Source of the DNA: Rhynchonema sp. JSB1_4
Lineage: Eukaryota > Nematoda > Chromadorea > Monhysterida > Xyalidae
Assembly (NCBI GenBank): GCA_030248065.1
Contig: JASAMV010006625.1
Coordinates: forward strand, 62,001-126,000
Length of the DNA stretch: 64,000 nucleotides
Direction of reading: 5' to 3'
Under the pieces are notes generated by a model, which saw nothing but the letters and a program-made list of their open reading frames with translations, was not told the origin of the DNA and did no database searches. Position numbers and translations under genes: made by a program. This document shows, one piece after another, positions 1 through 8,801 of this stretch (positions are counted from its first letter, which is position 1; every line of letters begins with the position of its first letter).

Positions 1-352
1 TACACAAGATCCGGAGAAACCCTAAAAAATGAACATGAGTATTAATAAATGAAAATGTGAACATGAACGAACAAACGACAAAGAAAACGTACCGGCGAGA
101 TTCAACCAACCAAACTAATGAAGAGAACAAACGTAACGAGCAATAAAGACGGCAACGGATGACGGAATATTGATGATTATCTGAAAAGCAGCAACCCAGT
201 GACTGAGGGGATCAGTCAACGACGGCTGCAAATTTTGAAGAAATGTGGCGAGAAACTAGGTCTCGACCACGTGAGTTTAGTTTAGTTTTGAAGGCCGCAG
301 TTGAGGCAGCAGATACCACACTCTCTGGGAGCCCGTTCCAGAGGTCCACGAC

Positions 353-918
353 TATGGGTGGGCTGGGCACAATACCCAATACCAATACCACCCAATACCA
401 ATACCAATACCAGTGCTTGGTATTGGTATTGGGTCTAATTCTGGTATTGGGTATTGGGTATTGGTATTGAAGCTGGCCTGGTATTGGTATTGGTATTGGG
501 TTTGCCCAGGTATTGGGTCAAAACCAATACCCAATACTAATCCAGGAAAACCCAATACCAAACCAATACCTGACTCAAAACCCAATACCAAACCAATACC
601 AACCCAATACCAGACCAAAAACCCAATACCAAACCAATACTAAGACCAATACCCAATACCCAATACCAATACCAACCCAATACCCAATACTCAATACCAA
701 TACCAACCCAATACCAAACCCAATACCAGGCACTTCAGTGGTATTGATCTGGTGTTGGGTATTGGTATTGGTATTGGGTCTCACCCGGTATTGGTATTGG
801 GTATTGGTATTGGGTCACCAATTTGGTATTGGTATTGGGTATTGGGTATTGGTACAGGGCCGGTATTGGTATTGGGTATTGGTATTGGGTGTCAAAAGTG
901 GTATTGTGCCCAGGCCTA
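353..918. mobile_element. hAT-type MITE filled with CCAATACC minisatellite (copy 1)
   Basis: Insertion in the LINE flanked by the 8-bp target duplication TCCACGAC (345-352 and 919-926). The ends are inverted and share TGGGCACAATACC just inside T(A)GGG-like termini, typical of hAT elements. The interior is a long array of CCAATA/CCCAATACC units running in one orientation in the middle and in the complementary orientation (GGTATTGG) on both sides, so the element can fold on itself. No transposase is present. The 8-bp duplication and the hAT-like ends support non-autonomous hAT mobilisation. Confidence 0.88.
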
Positions 919-1146
919 TCCACGACGCGATATGCCCAATACCCGGACAAGTCCGGACCCGCCCCATGAGCCCGACACAACCTGTGGGAGTGCCCTCGGG
1001 TTGGGCGGCTGGTGTCACGTGATGGAAAGAATGATTCCTTGGTTACCCCAGGTATGAGACCATGAACGACCTTGTACACAAGGACAAGATCGTTCACGGT
1101 CCGGCGATAAATTAGGGGGTCCAAATTTAGGGCATGCAGACGCCCA

Positions 1147-1330
1147 ATGTGGGATTATGACGTGCTGTTAAGTGACTAACCCAATTTCTGGTGGCGTCCA
1201 CATGTGGAGTCATTTTGACGCCTGGCCTGTTTACAAATGAAGTCAGTATAAAACTGTGCTTTGCTGCGTGTCGAGATTGAATTTAGTAACTCAATCGCTC
1301 TAGCGCACTTTATAAGCTTGATGACATGTG
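1147..1330. repeat. 185-bp interspersed repeat, copy 1 (solo-LTR- or SINE-like)
   Basis: Starts TGTGGGATTATGACG and ends GATGACATGTG; a near-identical copy lies at 4594-4779. It interrupts the LINE between sequences that are adjacent in LINE copy 2 (around 38470), so it is an insertion. It carries a TATA-like CAGTATAAAACTG in its middle. TG at the start with a TATA box would fit a very short solo LTR, but I found no clean target duplication, so SINE or MITE origin remains possible. Confidence 0.7.
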
Positions 1331-1928
1331 TTGTTGGTAAGACAGTGTCTGCATGCCTGGTATATATTAAGCGAACCGACGTTGAATTTTTTCAACGTTT
1401 TTGGCCAAGGTGACATTTTGAGGGGACCAAATGGACATGGAAAATTCCAGTAATGGACGAACGTAGGCCAAGTAGAGTTTTCTGAGGAAGTCGAGATTTC
1501 GACTGTGAAAGTTTCGGCGGATGGTCTTCTCCATTCTACTGGCGTCAGCCACAATTTTGCGAATATGTGACTCAAATTTTAAGTTTTGTTGGTCTATTAA
1601 GACACCCAGGTCCCGGACATGGGGTGGTGAAATAATTTGCTCATTCCCACAGAAGTAGACAGCGGAGACTTGGGGAAGATCCCCAAGCCTTACTGTGACG
1701 CTCTTATGGCTGGCCAGGGCCATGCCATTTGCAGAGAGCCAACTAATGACTGCATTTATGTCACTCTGGAGGATTTTGGTATCTGCAGCACTACGGATTT
1801 CCCTGTAAATTTTGATATCGTCGGCGTAGAGATACAGGTAGGTGCCTGGATGCACTACACCGACCACATCATTTATGTAGATGAGAAAGAGAGTCGGGCC
1901 GAAAACACTGCCCTGGGCGACCCCGGAG

Positions 1929-2936
1929 TATGGGTGGGCACAATACCCAATACCCAATACCAATACCACCCAATCAATACCAATACCCACTGTAGTGGCT
2001 GGGGGGGGATGGGGGGGATTCCCCCCCCTAAGGGGTATCTATCTCGAGTCAAGCCTTAGGGGGGGGGGATGGGGGGGGGGAAGGGTATCTATCTCGAGCC
2101 GACCCCAAAGGGTATCTCGAGTAAGTAGATTTATGGTTTTCAAAGGCAAAAATAGGTGTTTTTCGACCTCGGGACCCCCAAAAATCGCGCGCTCCGCGCG
2201 CAAACACCCAAAAATGGTCATTTTAGGCCAATTTTCGGCAAAAATGTCAAAAAATACCCATTTTTAGGCCAATTTTGCAGTAAAATTGCATGCAAAAAAC
2301 GGCCTTTTTTCGCCTTTTGACGGACCATAGGGGTATCTTGGGTAGCCTCTGGGGGGTATCTCGAGTAAGTCCGAAACCTTCCCCCCCCTAGGGTATCTTG
2401 GGTCGATTGGCCTGCCACCACACTGCCAATACCAATACCAGTGTTTGGTATTGGTATTGGGTCTAATTTTGGTATTGGGTATTGGTATTGAAGCTGGCCT
2501 GGTATTGGTATTGGGTTTGCCCAGGTATTGGGTCAAAACCAATACCCAATACTAATCCAGAAAAACCCAATACCAAACCAATACCAGACCCAATACCTGA
2601 CTCAAAACCCAATACCAAACCAATACCAAACCCAATACCAACCCAATACCAGACCAAAAACCCAATACCAAACCAATACTAAGACCAATACCCAATACCA
2701 ATACCAACCCAATACCAATACCAACCCAATACCAAACCCAATACCAGGCACTTCAGTAGTATTGATCTGGTATTGGGTATTGGTATTGGTATTGGGTCTC
2801 ACCCGGTATTGGCATTGGGTATTGGTATTGGGTCACCAATTTGGTATTGGTATTGGGTATTGGGTATTGGTACAGGGCCGGTATTGGTATTCGGTATTGG
2901 TATTGGGTGTCAAAAGTGGTATTGTGCCCAGGCCTA
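1929..2936. mobile_element. hAT-type MITE filled with CCAATACC minisatellite (copy 2)
   Basis: Same family as the element at 353-918, inserted in the same LINE with its own 8-bp target duplication CCCCGGAG (1921-1928 and 2937-2944). The ends again carry TGGGCACAATACC in inverted orientation. The interior consists of CCAATACC arrays in both orientations and is split by a different element at 1988-2425. Removing both insertions restores a LINE sequence equal to the one near 37870 in copy 2. Confidence 0.88.
1988..2425. mobile_element. hAT-like MITE nested inside the minisatellite MITE
   Basis: The termini are CACTGTAGTGGCTGG on the left and, inverted, CAGTGTGGTGGCAGG on the right (12 of 15 identical). 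The flanks are CCAATACC on both sides (1980-1987 and 2426-2433). That is an 8-bp duplication in form, but it also equals the host repeat unit and so is weaker evidence. The interior has repeated GGGTATCTCGAG-like units near both ends and a palindromic CGCGCGCTCCGCGCG core. No coding capacity. Confidence 0.75.
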
Positions 2937-3019
2937 CCCCGGAGGTGACCGGAATCCACCCAGAAACAGCGTCACCGACCCGAACCCGTTGTGACCGCCC
3001 ATTTAGGTATGAAGTTACC

Positions 3020-3402
3020 CAGTGTAGTTCCTGGTCCGGAGGGGGAGATAGCGGACCCCCCGTTTTTTTCGGAGGGGGAGATAGTGTACCCCCGAGGGGG
3101 GGGAAGGGGGGGAAGACCCAAATTCGGGAAAAAGTCACTTTTTGAGGGAGAAAATTTGACCTATTTTTGCCCCTTTTTGGAAAAAATTCTTCATAAAAAG
3201 GGTATTTTGGCGACTTTTGGGAACATTGACCTGAAAATCACACATTTCAGGCCTAAAAATGCCCATTTTAGGCCTAAAAATGGCCACTTTAGGCGAAAAT
3301 TGGGGGAGATAGTGTACCCGGAGGGGGAGATAGGGGGATACCACCCGAGGGGGAGATAGCGTACCCGAGGGGGACCCCCCTCCCCCCCCAGGAACTACAC
3401 TG
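3020..3402. mobile_element. hAT-type MITE with perfect 15-bp terminal inverted repeats
   Basis: The ends are a perfect inverted CAGTGTAGTTCCTGG, flanked by the 8-bp target duplication AAGTTACC (3012-3019 and 3403-3410) inside the LINE. The interior repeats GAGGGGGAGATAG units near both ends and has an AT-rich middle with TTTTAGGCC units. That composition resembles the element at 1988-2425, which also starts CAxTGTxGT. The two are probably subfamilies of one non-autonomous hAT group. Confidence 0.92.
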
Positions 3403-3935
3403 AAGTTACCCAAGTGAGTAAATGGCGGGGGAAACCGTAGTGCTGCAATTTTTGCAGCAGCGCAGAGTGGGGGACAGTGTCGAAGGCCTTTTGGCTGTCC
3501 AGGTAAATGATGTCCACTGCGTTCCCCCGCTCTAACGCTGCTGTCCACTGTGACATGCAGCACAATAGCTGGGCCTCTACAGAGCGACCAGGGATGAAAC
3601 CGAATTGGGAGGGGGATAGATAATAAATTGTATTTTTGAAGATGGGCCATGGACCTTTGAGTTGATAAAGGCCTCCAAAAGTTTACAGGAGGAGGAAGTA
3701 AGAGAAATGGGCCGATATTTAGTGACAGTTTTTGGGAATTTTTCCTTTGGAACAGGGATCACATCGGCCAACTTGAAGTCATCGGGAATAACTCTGGTGT
3801 GGAGAATTTGGTTGAAAAGAAAAGAGAATTGGTCCACATCCACAAGGGCGATGCCCAATCTCTTCAAGAAAGCCGAAGGGATCCCGTCAGGGCCAGGGGT
3901 GGTTCTACTGTTTTGCATGTGTTAAAACAGTAAAA

Positions 3936-4593
3936 CAACACTTCCGTCGGCGTCGAGTGTCGAGTCGACAATCTTTTGCTCAAATCTGTTTGAGGTTTCA
4001 TCTCGCCTCGATTGATGGCCATCATTTGTTTTCAATTTTCTCTGATATTTTTGTTTTCGAAATTCCCGCGTCCGTTTTCTTAAGTGGAGGAAGATTTTTG
4101 GTACTACCTCGGCAGTCGGTATGAAACTGATGATCACCCTATGCACCGTTCGTCTGCAAACCCGGTGATTCAGAAAGCTATTATCCTCCTGCGGTGAGTC
4201 TACAGCCGCTTTAGCTGTGCAGTGTGCCCATCGGAGACGGACACTGAGACATTGACGCTTCTCACGTGAGTAGCTTGAGGTGAAAACGACCCAGTTGTGT
4301 GACCAGTTTCAGAACGAATATGTGAACCGAACCACGGTCGCAGCTCAGTTTAAGCTTATAGATTTTTTAAGTGGGAGCGCGCATTAAATTTAGTCACATG
4401 GAATTTTACACCTGAGCAGTTGCTGGTCGTTTCATTCCACATCCAGACGAAATCGTTGGAATCATGTCCGTGTCCGGTGCCCATGCCCACTTATTTTAAT
4501 ATATCTTTACCCAATGGTTGCAGCCTTGCGTTCGATACAACGAACTTTGAAGAAGTGTGGGAAAACCTGGACCATTCTTAATTAAATTGAATG
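3936..4593. other. intergenic, no gene recognised
   Basis: Mixed-composition sequence between the LINE and the second copy of the 185-bp repeat. Short open frames on both strands (for example 74 codons on the minus strand at 3922-4146) have no signal peptide, recognisable domain or convincing splice context. Confidence 0.5.
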
Positions 4594-4779
4594 TTGTGGG
4601 ATTATGACGTGCTGTTAAGTGACTAACCCAATTTCTGGTGGCGTCCACATGTGGAGTCATTTTGACGCCTGGCCTGTTTACAAATGAAGTCAGTATAAAA
4701 CTGTGCTTTGCTGCGTGTCGAGATTGAATTTAGTAACTCAATCGCTCGAGCGCACTTTATAAGCTTGATGACATGTGCA
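4594..4779. repeat. 185-bp interspersed repeat, copy 2
   Basis: Nearly identical to 1147-1330, differing at only one or two positions (for example GCTCGAGCGC against GCTCTAGCGC). The two copies share the boundaries TGTGGGATTATG and GATGACATGTG, and the sequences outside differ, which defines the element. The high identity suggests recent movement. Confidence 0.75.
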
Positions 4780-5110
4780 ATCGCACCTGAGCTCCTGTGA
4801 CGCCACCTTTGAGCAAACTTCGTTACCCGCACACAGCCACCGACAGCCCACGACTTGACCTCTTGTTTTGTCAAATGTTTATCAATGCTGTTCTCATTGT
4901 GTTGATTCACTGAAGCCACAAATTTGCTTGTGAGAATGTTGCGAAACTGTGTATACTAATCATGCACGTGCGGGATGAATCAAATTTCACACCAACATAT
5001 TTTGTGCTATTCACGCTCGCTAATGAGCCGTAAACAATTCAAAACATAATCTGCCCAGAAACTGGGATAATGTATATAATCTGGACTTAAACTTTCAGAG
5101 ACCCAGATCA

Positions 5111-5755
5111 ATGACTTTCTCAATACCAAGCATGCAAACTTCAAACTGTTCCGCGACCTCGTTGGGCTCAACCGGCCTCGTCCTACTCATATTATTCACG
5201 TCAAGTCTGGCGCTGCTCAGTCGTCAACACCAACATTACACGCTGTTCCGAAAGAGCGCCCTGTCCCGACCCGTTTACGAAATCGACACCCGATATCGCG
5301 ACCCGAATTGGTTTCGAGCAACATTTGTGACCAAGAGATCAGCACCATCGGGCTCGGAAATGTGCCGGCAATCGGATCTCGAAACGGCACTGGTCAGACT
5401 GCCGGCTTTGATTGGCGAAATTGAGGTTAGTTTCGACCCCGCAAACTTTGAACTTGAAATCAAAATGATGCGTGTCCGGTTTTGTTTCGATCGCGGGAAT
5501 ATTTTTTCTGCGTTTGCGATAATTTCGGTACCAACGCTTTCATTATACGTACCTAACATACATGGTCGGACGCACCACCAAATTGACACATTTACCAAAA
5601 TGAAAACGCCCAGCTCTGAGACTGCCATCGATTTGACCATATTTTCTCAGGGATGAAGGACAACTTTGTCTTAACTGTGTCGCGTTCTGACGTGTATCGT
5701 TTTTAATCTCGCACTTTTGCAGCACTACGAAGCGTTGGTCAATCGATGCATATGA
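5111..5755 (+). CDS. small secreted or membrane-anchored protein, family member A
   Basis: Two exons, 5111-5425 and 5723-5755, give a 115-residue protein. Residues 17-36 are a hydrophobic stretch (TGLVLLILFTSSLALL) that could be a signal peptide or signal anchor. The start lies 14 bases after an acceptor-like AAACTTTCAG, a plausible trans-splice site. The phase-0 intron (GTTAGT donor, TTTTGCAG acceptor) falls inside a short C-terminal motif: MC, a helix rich in Leu, then EIE/HYEALVNRC just before the stop. The same architecture, intron position and motif occur in the gene at 7841-8243 (MC...LLLEMQ/EYERLIESC), so I treat them as paralogues. No known family recognised. A disulphide between the two C-terminal Cys is an inference. 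Confidence 0.6.
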
Positions 5756-5883
5756 CGAACATCCGTCCATAGGTCATTTCCGCTAAACGTCGCAAAATGG
5801 AAGTCGCTTGCATACCAACATGTAGGTATATAATTTAGTCTTCGTCAACTTCCGTTTGTTATGGTGTGAAATCAGTACAAGGC
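5756..5883. other. spacer with no recognisable feature
   Basis: Short spacer after the first small secreted gene, leading into the imperfect hairpin. Nothing else seen. Confidence 0.4.
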
Positions 5884-6131
5884 CAACCAACTGCTCATGA
5901 GACGACTGTTTTCAAGTTGGCTAACCCTGATTTCGAGGCTCCTCCGCAGGACATCCCAGAGAGGAACCACGTACGAAACATACACGTATTTACTTTCTTT
6001 GTTTTCGACACATTTCGTAACTCGCATGTTTGCACGTTACTGTACTTTTTCTTTGGGAATTGATCTGCGGAGGAGCAGCAAAATTTGAGCCATCTAACTT
6101 CAAAAAAGTCGTCTCATGAGCAGTTGGTAGA
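5884..6131. repeat. imperfect inverted repeat (hairpin, ~65-bp arms)
   Basis: The left arm (about 5884-5950) contains CCAACTGCTCATGAGACGAC and, further in, GGCTCCTCCGCAG. The right arm (about 6062-6131) contains the complement of both in reverse order. The loop is about 110 bases. The short open frames here are by-products of the repeat, and no terminal duplication is evident. Confidence 0.7.
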
Positions 6132-7065
6132 CTATACTTCTTCTTGATGTACTATTTTCCTTATTTTTAGATGAAAAATGCTTTTAGTAGGCTATACTAC
6201 ACACTTTGGTATCGTTTTTCGATTTGTTGGTGATACAGTATCTGTAATTTATTCCGTTGGCCCGCGGTTTTACTAATTTTTGGTCTAAATTATAATACTG
6301 CTCCGTTCCTGAGATATGGATAACTACCGCAATGTTTTCTCCAACACTTCTGTTTTTTGTGAGCGCTATCAATACTGTGTTGTCAATGTTTGGAGTTCAG
6401 TAAACGTATTACAATACAAATATGTACCTAGAGCACATACTGGGTCCAACGGACAAGTGCTGCATGCAAATAATAGGTATATTTGAAGTGCATCTATGTC
6501 TCTGGAGCAGAGACATTGCAAATGACACAAACATAATGAAAGACGCCAACTACCGGAGAAGATCGATCAAGCCCCCGCTCCTGCTAATAGGCCCACACTG
6601 GTGACTTAACTAGGCAAGTTTCTGCACAGCCTCATGGGGTCCGACCCACCTCTGGAAGCTTGTTTTGGATAAAAAGCTCAGATGAAGCAAAGACATGCAA
6701 AAGTACCATAAAACGCTCCTTTAGTTATGAACATCCGATTCCAGTTCAACCACGAAGTAATTCATAGGGGTTATTTGGGATAATTCTTCCGTTTCAAAAT
6801 CTCAAAACAATGTTCCAAATAAGCCCCGGGCTCAATCGACCTTCAATCGATAGTGTTGCCCTCTTTCGCCTCAAACTGAGTGATACCATAGCCTCAGCCA
6901 TGACCTGCTTTGTCGAAGAAGGCGCAGTCCAGCCGTACTGCGGTCTCTTGTGTCTCAATTATACGTATGCGTGACGACATTTCATAAAGGTTATAATGCC
7001 AATTTTAGTTACACACTTTGAGCGAATCAAAGGTCAGGTCGACCAGATAATCTCCAGTCTGTGTC
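6132..7065. other. intergenic, no gene recognised
   Basis: AT-rich sequence with only short open frames lacking domain or splice support. Nothing else recognised. Confidence 0.45.
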
Positions 7066-7310
7066 ACACTAGCGGATCCAGGGGGCCGCAGCGGGCCTAC
7101 GCCCCCTTGGTCAACGTGACCCCTGAAGGGGGCCACCATTCCGGAGAAAAGAAGAAAAAGGACCCCTTAATCGCAGGATTTTCACTCTAATATACACATC
7201 AAAAGTTCAAAAATCGCGCGCTTCGCGCGTCAGATGCACTCATGTCATTAAAACTTGGCCGTCGCGCGGCGTGCAAAAACTGCAAAAAATTCGCGCGCTA
7301 CGCGCGCATG
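7066..7310. repeat. fragment of a hAT-like repeat with CG-rich palindromes
   Basis: Begins CACTAGCGGATCCAGGGGG, resembling the left end of CAGTGGCGGATCC-type hAT elements, followed by GGGGGCC and CCCCCTT tracts. It then has two short palindromic motifs, AATCGCGCGCTTCGCGCG and ATTCGCGCGCTACGCGCG, like the core of the element at 1988-2425. No matching right end was found, so it is a fragment or a divergent copy. Confidence 0.5.
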
Positions 7311-7429
7311 GTGATACACATATAGTACACTCGTTTTGATCACCAAGTCACCTCTTTTAATTGTTTGTCGTTGAAGAAACTGTGGCCATACGACACGTAT
7401 ATTCAATACCGTTCTTTCTTTTCGTCAGA

Positions 7430-7762
7430 TTCAAGCTGAAAGGATGCATTTCCCGCTAATTTCATTCACATGTTAGTTTATAGGTTCGGTGCGCCTACAG
7501 ATAAACAGCTGACATTTACACACACTGGGGCGTGGGTATCAGACATGCACGAGCAATGACGCAAGCGGTACCGGGCAGTTGCTCTTCCCAGTTCTTTACT
7601 TGGTATCGAGTTCATATACTTTGTAAGCAACATAACCCCAAAAATAGTTTCAACCTCCACGGTGCAAGTGCATGGGCCGGCTTCTACTAAGTAATTCTCC
7701 GGTGGCAAGCACATGATTATCAGGCAACAAGTGAGCGCATAACGAAAGGTCCGTAGGAGCAA
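7430..7762 (-). CDS. possible short Cys-containing open frame (doubtful)
   Basis: A minus-strand frame of about 94 codons with a hydrophobic start and several Cys (PCTCTVEVE, RHCSCM, VCVNVSCLSV). The frame has no ATG at its 5' end; the first ATG lies about 16 codons in. I see no clear splice acceptor upstream and no family. It may be an exon of a secreted peptide or chance. Confidence 0.2.
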
Positions 7763-7840
7763 GATTGGAAATGTTAAGACAAATTATACTTGAATCTCAA
7801 GCGCATGTTCAGTATTCCAAAAAGTTACCGGAATCAAATC

Positions 7841-8243
7841 ATGAATTCAAGAGTGTTCTTCTGTATACTGTTTCCATTAGTATTGTGTGATCCCAAGGCA
7901 GCCAAGAAACGTTTCAACCCAAATCGCTACATCTTCAGACGTTAGTTTAAGTTGATTTTTTGTATTTTGAAACATTTTTACACATTTGTAATATTTACAG
8001 CGGCAAACGACGTCAGAGCCGATGTTTTGACGCGGAAAAGTCGCATGCTGCCGATGTGCTCCAAGGCTCATCTGAATCATGTACTAACCAAGTTCAACAA
8101 GCTGCTGCTGGAAATGCAGGTGACGCTTGATTTCGTTTCTAATGTTTTTTTGTGTTGTTTTTTCTTCAAATTTGGTGACAATTATCCAAATTTAGGAGTA
8201 TGAACGCCTAATCGAGTCATGTACATCGACAACGGAACGATAA
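7841..8243 (+). CDS. small secreted protein, family member B
   Basis: Three exons (7841-7940, 8001-8119, 8196-8243) give 88 residues with consistent phases. The N-terminus MNSRVFFCILFPLVLC is a good signal peptide. The mature part is basic at first (KAAKKRFNPNRY) and ends in MCSKAHLNHVLTKFNKLLLE, then EYERLIESC and a short tail. The second intron (phase 0) sits just before EYE, exactly as in the upstream gene at 5111-5755 where it precedes HYE. A poly(A) signal AATAAA follows at 8392. I infer a secreted two-Cys helical peptide, perhaps processed. No database family recognised. Confidence 0.65.
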
Positions 8244-8801
8244 ACGCAGAGCGATTTACCTTATTCATGATTATTTGACGAAGGCATACACAAACTCGTA
8301 AATTATCTGTTTTTAAGTGACACAATTTTTGTATTAAACTACAACAATGGCATATACGAATATTGTAGGTAGTTGTGCGGATTCTTTACATAATAAACTT
8401 TGAATAGTTTTCGGGCATGTTGATCAACTTTCATCATGGAAAGTATGGGTATAAAAAAATAGTATAACTTTAATAAAACAGGCACTCTTCTTCTTATAAA
8501 AAAACGCGCATTGGGCGATCACTGTTCTACATACAGATGCTAGACTCAAAGTAAAATGGACTGTACAATTCGCTGAAAATAATAGGGAGATAGATAGAAA
8601 GTAAAATAATAACTTTGAAAGTGTGACACGTCATACCAAACTTGGGATAAGATAAAAAGAACTTCTGCACTTTCGATATTGTTGAAACAACACAAGCAAA
8701 CGAAGGCATGCTATTTCCAAACTGCTGAGCTTGCAATTGCATCTGATGTTAAAAGTCAACAGTTTGGAAACTGTAAGCCTCAAATTACCTACAGTAGTTG
8801 C
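8244..8801. other. spacer between convergent genes
   Basis: AT-rich 3' flanking sequence holding the AATAAA at 8392 of the secreted-peptide gene. No coding evidence. Confidence 0.5.

Larger units (their letters stand above)
1..3935 (-). mobile_element. LINE (non-LTR retrotransposon), degraded copy 1
   Basis: Reverse-strand non-LTR retrotransposon. Read on the minus strand, 3577-3918 encodes the start of a reverse transcriptase (PGPDGIPSAFLK, then KYRPISLTSSSCKLLE). 1367-1900 encodes the palm with QGSVFGPTLFLIYINDV and the catalytic YADD box, and 735-1124 plus 243-345 hold the C-terminal domain. The 3' end at position 1 matches the end of the second copy near 39048. The reading frame is broken by stops, frameshifts and four inserted repeats (353-918, about 1147-1330, 1929-2936, 3020-3402), so the copy is dead. 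The 5' end is truncated near 3920-3935, where similarity to a reverse transcriptase ceases. The C-terminal region resembles Jockey/CR1-type elements, but the clade was not established. The reverse-transcriptase identity is certain from motifs. Confidence 0.93.

Noticed and set aside
243..1022. Several 66-200-codon frames of Tyr/Gln/Pro/Asn or Val/Leu/Gly/Trp repeats (also at 2463-3145)
   Set aside because: They are all six-frame translations of the CCAATACC minisatellite, open on both strands by composition, with no start, splice or domain support.
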